A stretch of 64,000 nt of DNA from an uncultured Lachnospiraceae bacterium. Lineage in GTDB: Bacteria > Bacillota > Clostridia > Lachnospirales > Lachnospiraceae. Made by a program: the position numbers and the translations under genes. Under the pieces are notes generated by a model that saw only the letters and a program-made list of their open reading frames with translations, had not been told where the DNA came from and ran no database searches. Shown in pieces: positions 41,932-51,363 of the stretch. Within the stretch, counting starts at the first letter, position 1, and each line of letters starts with the position of its first letter. The stretch covers positions 1 to 64,000 of the forward strand of contig CAKRFY010000006.1 of assembly GCA_934320895.1 (NCBI GenBank). The letters are read 5' to 3'.

Positions 41932-42589
41932 ATGTAAAAATTGTGGTATAAAGATAAAAGATAAAACAAAAGTATGCCCTATGTGCGATATGGTTTTATC
42001 TGGTGATGATAAGCACAATGAGAACACATATCCAGATGTAAGGCAGAAAACAAAGATAGTTAGAAGGATAGTTAGCATTTTTTCGTATTTTGCAATTGTG
42101 CTTGAGATTATATTTGTTGTTATAAATTATTACAATTTTAAGGGGATAAAGTGGTCTGAAATTTCAGGTGGGGCTATAGTATATCTTATACTGATGCTTC
42201 ATTTTGTTATAAATAATCATTATGGACACATTAAAAAGATGTATGTAGGATTTCTTGGAGCATTATTTTATATAATGCTTGTAGATTTTGTACTGGGTTA
42301 TAAAGGGTGGTCTTTAGGTGTGGGAATGCCTGTTATAGTGCTTACACTTGATGCGATAATAATAGTATGCATGATAATAAATAGGCAGAATTGGGAGAGT
42401 TATCTGCTGCTCCAAATATTTTGTGTAATACTTGGTGTAGTTCAAATGGTACTTTATTTTACAAAGATACTGCAAAGTCCGGTTCTGCCGTGGACAAGTT
42501 TTTTGGTATCACTGATTTTATTTACTTCAAGCGTGGTTATTGGGGATAGGAAGGCAAGAAATGAGTTAAAGCGCAAATTTTATATTTAA
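41924..42589 (+). CDS. Zinc-ribbon multi-pass membrane protein (DUF6320-like)
   Basis: 221 residues from ATG 41924 (GGGGTG site, overlap with the previous stop); ATG 41912 is an alternative. An N-terminal zinc ribbon (ECKNCGIKIKDKTKVCPMCD) is followed by about six membrane helices (residues about 52-205). Such a design is typical of DUF6320. It is a likely partner of the adjacent acyltransferase at the membrane. Confidence 0.7.
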   Translation: MIECKNCGIKIKDKTKVCPMCDMVLSGDDKHNENTYPDVRQKTKIVRRIVSIFSYFAIVLEIIFVVINYYNFKGIKWSEISGGAIVYLILMLHFVINNHYGHIKKMYVGFLGALFYIMLVDFVLGYKGWSLGVGMPVIVLTLDAIIIVCMIINRQNWESYLLLQIFCVILGVVQMVLYFTKILQSPVLPWTSFLVSLILFTSSVVIGDRKARNELKRKFYI

Positions 42590-42603
42590 CAGTGAGGTTT
42601 TTG

Positions 42604-43524
42604 ATGATAAAAGAGATTGATAATATAAGTTTACGTGCAAAAATTGTGAAAAATATAATAAATATGGTTTCATCCGGGTTTATTATAGGTCCTGCGATAA
42701 AAAAGGGGACTATAAGAAGAAGACTTGTGGAACCGCCATGGCATTGTCCTTACGGGTATTCAGTTACAAAAATACGTATGAAGCATTTTGAAATGGAATT
42801 GTTATCTCCTAAAGAAACACATAGCAGATTTGTTGTATTACAACTTCATGGAGGCGGTTATATCGGAAAAATGAGAAATGTATACAGAAGTTTTGCTAAA
42901 GAGTATTGTGATATGCGTGGAGGTATAAAGACATTATCTATTGATTACAGAGTTGCTCCGAAAAATCCATATCCTGCGGCTCTTAATGATGCGATAGCGG
43001 CATATAAGTGGCTGCTTGCTACAGGATATGAGGGCAGGGATATAATTATTGCTGGAGATTCCGCAGGTGGCGGGCTCAGTCTTGCTTTAAGTCAGTATTT
43101 AAGGGATAATGATATGCCACTCCCGGCGGGGCTTGTGCTTATGTCACCATGGACAGATCTTACGGCCTCTGGTTCATCGTATGATGATAATTATACTCTT
43201 GATCCCATGTTTGGAAATACAAGGGATAGTATGATATACAGCGGTGAATATCTTGGTGGACATTCACCAAAAGAACCATATATATCGCCGCTTTTTGGCG
43301 ATTTTTCAGGACTTCCGCCAATGCTTTTTCAGGTGGGAGGTATAGAGATGCTTTTAAGTGATTCAGTTCTTGCTGAACAAAAAGCAAGAGAAGCTGGATG
43401 TAAAACAAATATTACTATATATGAGGAAATGTTTCATGTCTTCCAGATGGGGCTTGAACGCCTTGAGGAATCAAAAAACGCATGGGCAGAAGTGAAACGA
43501 TTTGTTGAGAGTTTTGAGGAGTGA
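42604..43524 (+). CDS. HSL-family alpha/beta hydrolase (esterase)
   Basis: 306 residues from ATG 42604 (GAGG 7 bases before); GTG 42592 is possible. The oxyanion HGGG-type motif appears as LQLHGGGYIG, the nucleophile elbow as IIAGDSAGGGLSL (Ser in GDSAGG), the acid within SPWTDLTASG/DSVLAEQ region and the His in EMFHVFQMG. This is the hormone-sensitive-lipase-like family of carboxylesterases. Its operon partner is an acyltransferase, so opposing acylation and deacylation is possible. Confidence 0.85.
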   Translation: MIKEIDNISLRAKIVKNIINMVSSGFIIGPAIKKGTIRRRLVEPPWHCPYGYSVTKIRMKHFEMELLSPKETHSRFVVLQLHGGGYIGKMRNVYRSFAKEYCDMRGGIKTLSIDYRVAPKNPYPAALNDAIAAYKWLLATGYEGRDIIIAGDSAGGGLSLALSQYLRDNDMPLPAGLVLMSPWTDLTASGSSYDDNYTLDPMFGNTRDSMIYSGEYLGGHSPKEPYISPLFGDFSGLPPMLFQVGGIEMLLSDSVLAEQKAREAGCKTNITIYEEMFHVFQMGLERLEESKNAWAEVKRFVESFEE

Positions 43525-43704
43525 ATAACAATCTCATTAGGATAAAGAAATAGTAAAAACCTAGAATTTTATTAAATAAAATTGCAAGGAAATGTATATG
43601 AGGTGTCATAAACAAAAGTAATCATAATAAAATATAAAGAGCTTATAATTTGAAGATAGTTTCGGTTATACCGATTACGATTTTTGAGCACAGGTGGTCG
43701 TTGC

Positions 43705-43899
43705 ATGAGAAAGCATGATATTGTTCCAAAGGAAAACGATGATATTTTTGATGGAGAGTGGAAAAATATTGTTTTTTATGAACATGATGTTTTTGAAACG
43801 GCTGATAATTCGCCTGACTGTTACGAATTATTAGCTCTTTTTTCTGTATATAGATTTCTTTTTTTGGATGATTTTACAAAAAACTATTTTGATAAATAG
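43705..43899 (+). CDS. Small hypothetical protein of the cassette
   Basis: 64 residues from ATG 43705 (AGGTGG 6 bases before). MRKHDIVPKENDDIFDGEWK, then ADNSPDCYELLALFSVYRFL. Acidic and aromatic. It lies just upstream of the cassette recombinase, so it could be a directionality factor. Family not recognised. Confidence 0.5.
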   Translation: MRKHDIVPKENDDIFDGEWKNIVFYEHDVFETADNSPDCYELLALFSVYRFLFLDDFTKNYFDK

Positions 43900-44011
43900 T
43901 TTTTTATAAAAATAATATATTTTTGAAGCTATAGCAACCCCATAAATTAACGATATATATGCATAATTTCAATGTATTTACTTACAAATAATTCAAATAA
44001 ATTGTTCGGGA

Positions 44012-45091
44012 ATGAGGGATATGATGGATTGTGTGACATATCTGAGAGTGTCAAAAAGCGATACTTTAAAAGAAAGTATTTCTAAAATAAATATATCAGA
44101 GGAAAATATATATTCTTATAATACAGATACTATACATGATGCTGAAAATATACATAATATCAATAGTGATGCTGCTTTTACTATCGGAAATAACAATATT
44201 AGTGACGGTAACACTATCCACTTTGTGAATAGTGTGGAAAATCAAAGAAAATTGCTTGAACAATATATTTCTAAAAATAAATTTACACATGTCGCTGAAT
44301 TTATTGACGAGGGATATACAGGAACAAATTTTAACAGACCAGGTTTTATAAAAATGCTTGAATGGATTGAACGATATAATGTCAGATGCATTATTGTAAA
44401 GGATCTGTCAAGGCTTGGAAGAGATTATATAGATACTGGCAGACTGCTTGAATATTATTTTCCTATGAGAAATATTCGCATAATATCTGTTGCTGAAGGA
44501 TATGACAGTGACAAGGCAGATTACCATGAAAGGAAAATAACAATACCGTTATTAAACCTCTTAAATGATTCATATGCACGAGATATATCATGTAAGGTCA
44601 GGTATTCACAGAAGGTAAAGAGGGAAAATGGAAAATATATAGGAGCATTTACGGTCTATGGATATAAGAAGTCTGCTTCTGATAAAAACAGGCTTGTTAT
44701 AGACTATGATGCTGCAAGAATCGTGAAGCGGATATTTGACATGCGTATAGATGGAAATTCTGCTGAAAAAATCGTGGAAATACTTAATCATGAAAAGATA
44801 TTGTCCCCATATATGTATAAAAAGGCAAACAATAGTAATTATAAAACCTCTTTTGCAAACTCAGAAATATCTGTCTGGAAACCTTATTCAGTCAGAAGAA
44901 TATTAAAGAATGAAATCTATACGGGAGTTTTACAACAGGGGAAGACAAAAAAAATAAATTATAAAATCAATAAAAGAGTAAATGTAAGTAAAGCAGAATG
45001 GATCTGCTGTGAGGAAACAGTACCAGCGATAATTTCAAAAGAACAATTTGTGCATGCAAACATATCATTATCCAATAGAAAAAAGTTGTAG
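44012..45091 (+). CDS. Serine recombinase of the 4.7 kb cassette
   Basis: 359 residues. Resolvase catalytic domain: YLRVSKSD with the catalytic Ser, then a 50-residue Asn/Ile/Asp-rich insert (residues about 18-66), then ENQRKLLEQYI, FIDEGYTGTNFNRPGF and VKDLSRLGRDY. A recombinase domain follows (FTVYGYKK, RRILKNEIYTGVLQQG). It ends at ANISLSNRKKL with no zinc ribbon or long coiled coil, so it is shorter than usual. The end is 25 bp from the right core repeat. Confidence 0.8.
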   Translation: MRDMMDCVTYLRVSKSDTLKESISKINISEENIYSYNTDTIHDAENIHNINSDAAFTIGNNNISDGNTIHFVNSVENQRKLLEQYISKNKFTHVAEFIDEGYTGTNFNRPGFIKMLEWIERYNVRCIIVKDLSRLGRDYIDTGRLLEYYFPMRNIRIISVAEGYDSDKADYHERKITIPLLNLLNDSYARDISCKVRYSQKVKRENGKYIGAFTVYGYKKSASDKNRLVIDYDAARIVKRIFDMRIDGNSAEKIVEILNHEKILSPYMYKKANNSNYKTSFANSEISVWKPYSVRRILKNEIYTGVLQQGKTKKINYKINKRVNVSKAEWICCEETVPAIISKEQFVHANISLSNRKKL

Positions 45092-45093
45092 AG

Positions 45094-45648
45094 TCAAGCG
45101 GATATTCGCACTCCATCGGGGATTACCACACGGCTGAGAACGACCTCGCCTGATTCATTCATTTCTTTTATTTCATCCTCGGGTATTTTAGGAGGATATT
45201 CAGCATACAGTGTGTGTGGAGGTATAACAAATACTTCTGCACTTTCAGGCTCATTTTCATCTAGAGGTATAAGTTCTATATTTTGTATTGAAGTTTCTCC
45301 AGGAAGGACTTCAGTTCCAGCAACTTCCACTTCTTCATAGCCTCTTGCACGCACCAGTACATTATACACGGAATAAGGTTGATTACTCAGTGGTGTCTGG
45401 CTGTATTGAAGTGGTGGCGTTCTTAATGTTATAACAGGGGTTTTTCCAGAAGAATCGGTTGTTAGATTGTCTATGGCATTATCTCTAAAATCAGGGTATG
45501 TTATCTCAATCGAAGCATTTTCAACAGGTCTGCCAGAAACAGAGCTTGTCACAAATGCCTGAAAATATCCTTCGTTGCTTATGTTATCGTTGTTTTGCAT
45601 AGGTGTCTCGTTTATATCGGGTGTCTGTCCGTTTGTTGTGGTGTCCAT
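45094..45648 (-). CDS. sleC: SleC-like spore cortex-lytic enzyme, N-terminal fragment
   Basis: 184 residues after AAAGGAG. Residues 1-130: a carboxypeptidase-regulatory-like beta domain (YFQAFVTSSVSGRPVENASI, EITYPDF, YSVYNVLVRARGYEEVEVAG). Then HTLYAEYPPKIPEDEIKEM and VVLSRVVIP. The last eight residues (DGVRISA plus stop) come from the cassette; sleC homology ends at the TCGGGG core, 45116-45121. SleC proteins are germination-specific cortex hydrolases made as precursors. This piece alone lacks the catalytic part. Confidence 0.75.
   Translation of the reverse strand: MDTTTNGQTPDINETPMQNNDNISNEGYFQAFVTSSVSGRPVENASIEITYPDFRDNAIDNLTTDSSGKTPVITLRTPPLQYSQTPLSNQPYSVYNVLVRARGYEEVEVAGTEVLPGETSIQNIELIPLDENEPESAEVFVIPPHTLYAEYPPKIPEDEIKEMNESGEVVLSRVVIPDGVRISA
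45116..45121. repeat. Right core repeat of the 4.7 kb cassette
   Basis: TCGGGG direct copy of 40381-40386. Confidence 0.75.
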
Positions 45649-45991
45649 AATTAGTTACTCCTTTCACAAACAATTATAGTTATATTCTGTGATAATAGAA
45701 CGCTTTAGCCTTGCATTTTCTAAATATCTTTTTAGTGTTGAACTATTACTATTGATACAAAAAAGTTTATTAAAATATATTCACAGAATATAAAAATGTG
45801 ATAAACTGATATGGTGTGTTGGCTACGATGTTTAATAAAAATAAAATCTCGTAAGAGATAATATTGAAAAGATACTAAATGAAAGAAAGACTATTCACAT
45901 TATTCAGGAAATGGATGGCTATAGATTATTATAATTTATAATAGTTTTCGCAATCACTTAAAATAGATATAATCAAAAAATGGAGGAAATC
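45649..45991. other. Intergenic region between sleC and dut
   Basis: AT-rich. It must hold the divergent sleC promoter (minus) and the dut promoter (plus). I cannot assign a sigma-G/-A promoter with confidence. Confidence 0.5.
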
Positions 45992-46426
45992 ATGGAAACA
46001 ATAAAAATCAAATATTTTTCGGACAAGATTGATAAACTTGAATATATCGGAGGAAAATCAGATTGGATTGACCTTCGTGCATCAGAGGAAGTTACTCTTA
46101 AAAAAGGAGAATTTGCACTTATTCCACTTGGGGTGGGAATGAAACTTCCGGAGGGTTATGAGGCTCATGTAGTTCCGAGAAGTTCTACATTTAAAAATTT
46201 TGGTGTTATCCAGACAAATCATATGGGAGTTATTGATGGTTCATATTGTGGTGACAATGATATGTGGCGTATGCCGGTGCTTGCGGTCAGAGATACTCAG
46301 ATTCATGTAAACGACAGGATATGTCAGTTCAGGATAATGAAAAATCAGCCTGTGATCGATTTTGATGAGGTGGACAGGCTTGAGGAAACTGACAGAGGCG
46401 GTTTTGGAAGTACTGGGAAACAGTAA
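45992..46426 (+). CDS. dut: dUTP diphosphatase
   Basis: 144 residues from the ATG at 45992 (GGAGG 5 bases before); ATG 45980 lies on the site. The five dUTPase motifs are visible: motif 1 [12 protein letters not shown], motif 2 [19 protein letters not shown] with [14 protein letters not shown] as motif 3, motif 4 DRICQFRIM, motif 5 [10 protein letters not shown]. It converts dUTP to dUMP, protecting DNA from uracil. Trimeric cytoplasmic enzyme, normal length. First clear host gene after the disrupted sleC. Confidence 0.85.
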   Translation: METIKIKYFSDKIDKLEYIGGKSDWIDLRASEEVTLKKGEFALIPLGVGMKLPEGYEAHVVPRSSTFKNFGVIQTNHMGVIDGSYCGDNDMWRMPVLAVRDTQIHVNDRICQFRIMKNQPVIDFDEVDRLEETDRGGFGSTGKQ

Positions 46427-46582
46427 TTATCTTGACAGTAAACAAAAAACTGATATATACTATATTCTATGGGTGAGAAATTGGTCATAAAATAGTAGAA
46501 AATCATGTTAAATAGCTGGTTTTGACTGTTTTATGGGAAGAAATACTCACAACATGAAATTATTCTGAAAGGAAGATGATTT

Positions 46583-47665
46583 ATGAACTACAAAGTTGCA
46601 GTAATAGCCGGTGACGGCATTGGACCTGAGATTGTCAGAGAGGCAAGAAAGGTTCTTGATAAAGTTGGCGAGAAATTTGGACATACATTTGAGTATAAGG
46701 AACTTCTTATGGGAGGATGCTCTATAGATGCTTACGGTGAGCCGCTTACAGATGAGACATTACAGGCAGCCAAGGAGAGTGATTCTGTTCTTCTTGGTGC
46801 AGTCGGAGGAAATGTAGGACAGTCAAACTGGTATCAGTTACCACCTGACAAACGTCCTGAGGCAGGTCTTTTAAAGATTAGAAAAGGTCTTGGCCTTTAT
46901 GCAAATGTGCGTCCTGCCATTCTCTTTGATGAACTTAGCGGTGCGTGTCCGCTTAAAGAGGAGATTACCAAAGGCGGTTTTGACTTTGTAGTTATGAGAG
47001 AGCTTACAGGTGGACTTTATTTCGGCGAGAGAAAGACAGTCGAGGAAAATGGTGTGCTTAAAGCTATAGATACACTTACATATGATGAGAATGAAATACG
47101 CCGTATTGCAAAATGGGGATTTGAATTTGCAATGAAGAGAAACAAAAAGGTTTGCAGCGTAGATAAGGCAAATGTTCTTGATTCTTCAAGACTCTGGAGA
47201 AAAGTTGTTAAGGAAGTTTCTAAAGATTATCCGGAGGTTGAACTTACAGATATGCTCGTTGACAACTGTGCTATGCAGCTTGTTCGTGATCCTAAACAGT
47301 TTGATGTTATCCTTACGGAAAATATGTTCGGTGATATATTGTCAGATGAGGCAAGTATGGTGACAGGCTCTATCGGAATGTTGTCATCAGCAAGTCTTGG
47401 TGCTACAAAACTTGGTCTTTATGAGCCAAGCCATGGTTCTGCACCTGACATTGCAGGACAGGATAAAGCAAATCCTATTGCAACTATCCTTTCAGCAGCA
47501 ATGATGCTTCGTTATTCATTTGACCTTGAAAAAGAGGCGGATGCAATTGAGGCAGCAGTTAAGCAGGTACTTAAAGACGGATATCGTACAGTTGATATTA
47601 TGGATGAAGGAAAGACACAGGTAGGAACTATCAAGATGGGTGACCTTATCTGTGAGAGGATTTAA
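46583..47665 (+). CDS. leuB: 3-isopropylmalate dehydrogenase
   Basis: 360 residues, GAAAGGAAG site. N-terminus [20 protein letters not shown], catalytic region [17 protein letters not shown], metal-binding [12 protein letters not shown] and [16 protein letters not shown] loop [18 protein letters not shown]. It oxidises and decarboxylates 3-isopropylmalate in leucine synthesis. It starts a branched-chain amino acid operon with ilvD (16 bp downstream) and ilvB. The 150-bp leader shows no complete T-box to my eye. Confidence 0.95.
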   Translation: MNYKVAVIAGDGIGPEIVREARKVLDKVGEKFGHTFEYKELLMGGCSIDAYGEPLTDETLQAAKESDSVLLGAVGGNVGQSNWYQLPPDKRPEAGLLKIRKGLGLYANVRPAILFDELSGACPLKEEITKGGFDFVVMRELTGGLYFGERKTVEENGVLKAIDTLTYDENEIRRIAKWGFEFAMKRNKKVCSVDKANVLDSSRLWRKVVKEVSKDYPEVELTDMLVDNCAMQLVRDPKQFDVILTENMFGDILSDEASMVTGSIGMLSSASLGATKLGLYEPSHGSAPDIAGQDKANPIATILSAAMMLRYSFDLEKEADAIEAAVKQVLKDGYRTVDIMDEGKTQVGTIKMGDLICERI

Positions 47666-47681
47666 TTAGGAGGAATACAAA

Positions 47682-49346
47682 ATGAGAAGTGATGTTGTTA
47701 AAAAAGGTATGCAGACAGCTCCACAGAGATCTTTGTTTAATGCATTAGGTCTTACGGAGGAAGAACTTGAGAGACCACTCGTTGGTATCGTAAGCTCATA
47801 TAATGAGATCGTACCAGGTCATATGAATATAGATAAAATAGTAGAAGCGGTTAAGACAGGTGTTGCAATGGCAGGTGGTACTCCTATCGTTTTCCCTGCT
47901 ATTGCAGTATGTGATGGTATCGCAATGGGACATATGGGTATGAAATACTCACTTGTTACAAGAGACCTTATTGCAGATTCTACAGAATGTATGGCACTTG
48001 CACATCAGTTTGATGCACTTGTTATGGTGCCAAACTGTGATAAGAACGTTCCTGGACTTCTTATGGCAGCAGCTAGAGTAAATGTACCTACTGTATTTGT
48101 AAGCGGTGGTCCTATGCTCGCAGGTCACGTAAATGGTCAGAAGACAAGCCTTTCATCTATGTTTGAGGCAGTTGGAGCAAATGCAGCCGGAAAGATGAGT
48201 GATGAGGAAGTTGACAATTATGTCTGCAATGCATGTCCTACATGCGGTTCATGCTCAGGAATGTACACGGCAAACAGTATGAATTGTCTTACTGAGGCAA
48301 TCGGTATGGGACTTCAGGGAAATGGTACTATCCCTGCTGTTTATTCACAGCGTATCAAACTTGCAAAACATGCAGGTATGAAAGTTATGGAGCTTCTTGA
48401 GAAAAATATCCGCCCAAGAGATATACTTACAAAAGAGGCATTTATGAATGCCCTTACAGTAGATATGGCTCTTGGATGCTCAACAAATACAATGCTTCAC
48501 CTTCCAGCTATAGCACATGAAGCAGGTGTTGAGATAAATCTTGATATTGCAAATGAGATAAGTGCAAAAACTCCAAACCTTTGTCATCTTGCACCAGCAG
48601 GACATCATTATATGGAAGAACTTAATGAGGCCGGTGGAATCTATGCAGTTATGAATGAACTTTCACAGGCAGGTCTTTTAAATACAGATCTTATCACAGC
48701 AACTGGAAAGACTGTTGGCGAAAATATTAAAGGATGTGAAAATAAAAATCCTGAGATTATCCGCCCTATAGATGATCCATATATGAAGACAGGTGGAATT
48801 GCTGTGCTTCGTGGAAATATCGCACCTGACAGTTGTGTTGTAAAGCGTTCAGCAGTTGTGCCTGAGATGATGGTACATGAAGGCCCAGCAAGAGTATTTG
48901 ACTGTGAGGAAGACGCTATAGATGCTATCAAATCAGGAAAGATCGTTGAAGGTGATGTAGTAGTTATCCGTTATGAAGGACCAAAGGGTGGCCCAGGTAT
49001 GAGAGAAATGTTAAATCCTACATCAGCAATCGCAGGCATGGGACTTGGTTCAAGCGTTGCACTTATCACTGACGGACGTTTTTCAGGAGCTTCAAGAGGA
49101 GCTTCAATAGGTCATGTATCTCCAGAAGCAGCAGTAGGTGGACCTATCGCTCTTATCGAAGAGGGAGATATCATTGCCATTGATATACCTGCAAATACAA
49201 TAAATGTCAAAGTATCTGACGAAGAAATGGCAAAGAGAAAAGAAGCGTGGACACCAAAGGAGCCAAAGGTTAAGACAGGTTATCTTGCAAGATACGCATC
49301 GATGGTTACATCAGCAGATAAAGGTGCTATTCTTCAGATCAAATAA
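47682..49346 (+). CDS. ilvD: Dihydroxy-acid dehydratase
   Basis: 554 residues, AGGAGG site. Fe-S cysteines in [18 protein letters not shown] and [21 protein letters not shown]-terminal [20 protein letters not shown]. It dehydrates dihydroxy-isovalerate and -methylvalerate in valine, isoleucine and leucine synthesis. Full length and highly conserved; middle gene of leuB-ilvD-ilvB. Confidence 0.97.
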   Translation: MRSDVVKKGMQTAPQRSLFNALGLTEEELERPLVGIVSSYNEIVPGHMNIDKIVEAVKTGVAMAGGTPIVFPAIAVCDGIAMGHMGMKYSLVTRDLIADSTECMALAHQFDALVMVPNCDKNVPGLLMAAARVNVPTVFVSGGPMLAGHVNGQKTSLSSMFEAVGANAAGKMSDEEVDNYVCNACPTCGSCSGMYTANSMNCLTEAIGMGLQGNGTIPAVYSQRIKLAKHAGMKVMELLEKNIRPRDILTKEAFMNALTVDMALGCSTNTMLHLPAIAHEAGVEINLDIANEISAKTPNLCHLAPAGHHYMEELNEAGGIYAVMNELSQAGLLNTDLITATGKTVGENIKGCENKNPEIIRPIDDPYMKTGGIAVLRGNIAPDSCVVKRSAVVPEMMVHEGPARVFDCEEDAIDAIKSGKIVEGDVVVIRYEGPKGGPGMREMLNPTSAIAGMGLGSSVALITDGRFSGASRGASIGHVSPEAAVGGPIALIEEGDIIAIDIPANTINVKVSDEEMAKRKEAWTPKEPKVKTGYLARYASMVTSADKGAILQIK

Positions 49347-49471
49347 TATAAATGATGCAATGGGCAAAAGCAGATTGCAATCCGCGGCATCAGATGTGGG
49401 CAGGTTTCTTTTGTACCAAACATCATTCAGGTAAAAAGATATATAAGTTTTAAAGAAGAATGGAGATAAAA

Positions 49472-51154
49472 ATGCAGTTAACAGGTTCACAGATAGTTAT
49501 AGAATGTTTAAAAGAACAGGGTGTTGATACAGTATTTGGTTATCCAGGTGGTGCTATATTAAATATTTATGATGAGTTATATCGTCATCAGGATGAGATA
49601 AGACATGTACTCACATCACATGAGCAGGGTGCTTCACATGCGGCAGATGGATACGCACGCTCAACAGGAAAAGTAGGTGTATGCATGGCGACAAGTGGTC
49701 CGGGGGCTACGAATCTTGTGACAGGTATTGCAACAGCTTACATGGATTCAGTTCCAATAGTTGCTATTACTTGTAATGTAGGTATCTCGCTTCTTGGAAA
49801 GGATTCTTTTCAGGAGATAGATATAGCAGGAGTTACTACGCCTATCACAAAATACAGCTTTATAGTAAAAGATGTAAAAGACCTTGCACCTACACTTAGA
49901 AGAGCTTTTGAAATAGCAAAAACAGGTCGTCCGGGACCTGTACTTGTAGACATTGTTAAAAATGCGACAAGTGATGTCACAGAATATGAAAAAGAAATAC
50001 CAAAGCTTATTCCGAGAATGACAGAAAAAATAGACGAGACAGCTATAGACGAAGCCATAAAGATTTTAAGAAAATCAGACAAACCTATGATTCTTGTTGG
50101 TGGTGGAGCAGTTATAGCAGACGCCGACAAGGAACTTGCTGACTTTGTTAAGAAGGTTGATGCACCTGTAACAGATACACTTATGGGTAAAGGTGCTTTT
50201 AACGGTAACGATGAATACTATGTAGGTATGCTTGGAATGCATGGAACGAAGACTGCAAATCTAAGTGTATCAGAGTGTGATGCACTTGTTGTAGTCGGTT
50301 CAAGATTTTCGGACAGAGTGGCTGCTGATACAAAAAGCTTTGCAAAAAATGCTAAGATTATTCAGATTGATATTGATGAAGCAGAGATAAATAAAAATGT
50401 GGAAGTGGATTTAAGCATTATCGGTGATATTAAATCTGTACTTGACATATTCAATTCAAGACTTGAACAGCTCTATCACAAAGAATGGTTAAGCAAAGTT
50501 CTTGCAAGAAAGGATGCACTTCCTTTAAATTATCATCATGATGTGCTCACAGGTCCATATGTAGTAGAAAAACTTTATGAAGTGACTAATGGTGATGCGA
50601 TCATTGCCACAGAGGTAGGACAGCATCAGATGTGGGCAGCACAGTATTACAGATATAAGAAACCGCATACACTTATAACATCAGGTGGACTTGGAACGAT
50701 GGGTTACGGACTTGGAGCAGCAATAGGAGCAAAGGCTGGAAATCCTGATAAAACTGTAGTAAATATAGCAGGTGACGGATGTTTTCGCATGAATATGAAT
50801 GAGATTGCAACAGCTGTCAGAGAAGATCTGCCTGTGATCGAGATAGTTTTTAATAACAGCGTGCTGGGTATGGTTCGTCAGTGGCAGACATTGTTCTATG
50901 GTGAGAGATATTCACATACAGTACTCGATCATAATGTTGATTATGTCAAACTTGCAGAAGCCATGGGAGCTAAAGGCTATCGTGTTACAAAACAGGAAGA
51001 AGTTGAACCTGTATTAAAGGAAGCGATATCGTCAGGAAAACCTGCTGTAATCGAGTGCATTATACAGAGTGATGATAAAGTGTTCCCTATGGTTGCGCCA
51101 GGCAAGGGATTAGATGAAGTTTTTGATGAAAATGATCTTGAAAATAAGAGATAA
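49472..51154 (+). CDS. ilvB: Acetolactate synthase large subunit
   Basis: 560 residues from ATG 49472 (GGAGAT just before); ATG 49460 is an alternative. ThDP enzyme: FGYPGGAILNIYDEL, catalytic Glu in LTSHEQGASHAADGYARSTG, GPGATNLVTGIATAYMDSVP, and the ThDP site GDGCFRMNMNEIATAV...NNSVLGMVRQW. It condenses pyruvate with pyruvate or 2-oxobutyrate. No ilvN small subunit gene follows; it must lie elsewhere or be absent. Confidence 0.95.
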   Translation: MQLTGSQIVIECLKEQGVDTVFGYPGGAILNIYDELYRHQDEIRHVLTSHEQGASHAADGYARSTGKVGVCMATSGPGATNLVTGIATAYMDSVPIVAITCNVGISLLGKDSFQEIDIAGVTTPITKYSFIVKDVKDLAPTLRRAFEIAKTGRPGPVLVDIVKNATSDVTEYEKEIPKLIPRMTEKIDETAIDEAIKILRKSDKPMILVGGGAVIADADKELADFVKKVDAPVTDTLMGKGAFNGNDEYYVGMLGMHGTKTANLSVSECDALVVVGSRFSDRVAADTKSFAKNAKIIQIDIDEAEINKNVEVDLSIIGDIKSVLDIFNSRLEQLYHKEWLSKVLARKDALPLNYHHDVLTGPYVVEKLYEVTNGDAIIATEVGQHQMWAAQYYRYKKPHTLITSGGLGTMGYGLGAAIGAKAGNPDKTVVNIAGDGCFRMNMNEIATAVREDLPVIEIVFNNSVLGMVRQWQTLFYGERYSHTVLDHNVDYVKLAEAMGAKGYRVTKQEEVEPVLKEAISSGKPAVIECIIQSDDKVFPMVAPGKGLDEVFDENDLENKR

Positions 51155-51165
51155 ATTTTTAAAGA

Positions 51166-51194
51166 TTGACTATATGGCGATAAAGTCTTACAAT
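51166..51194 (+). promoter_or_regulatory. Promoter upstream of serC
   Basis: TTGACT (51166-51171), 17 bp, TACAAT (51189-51194). A hairpin AAAGTGTCA/TGATACTTT lies further down in the 170-nt leader (about 51274-51322) and could attenuate. Confidence 0.55.
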
Positions 51195-51363
51195 AATACA
51201 TGTTGTCTGACATATTATAGGTGATATATTAAATATGTTACCGCAAAATGTCATATAAAGATAATGGGTGATTAAAGTGTCATAAGCTTTATGAAACAAA
51301 AACAGTTTTTGATACTTTAAACATATAAATATTTACTTAGTAACTAATTACAGAAGGAGGCAC

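Larger units (their letters stand above)
40387..45121. mobile_element. 4.7 kb serine-recombinase cassette inside sleC
   Basis: Flanked by TCGGGG direct repeats and inserted between the IP and EY codons of VVIPEYVIVHDG. It contains five + strand genes; the recombinase gene ends 25 bp before the right core, as usual for integrases next to their att site. Cargo: acyltransferase-like protein, zinc-ribbon membrane protein, esterase-like hydrolase and a small ORF. The first 260 bp (40387-40647) hold no gene, only a weak promoter-like TTTAAA-N17-TATACT. Confidence 0.75.

Noticed and set aside
40391..45103. Shared CGGAT at 40396-40400 and 45099-45103 as the cassette crossover
   Set aside because: Joining there puts sleC out of frame, while joining at TCGGGG restores the expected VVIPEYVIVHDG.
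46430..46582. T-box or leader attenuator before leuB
   Set aside because: No T-box sequence (AGGGUGGNACCGCG-type) or terminator pair could be found.
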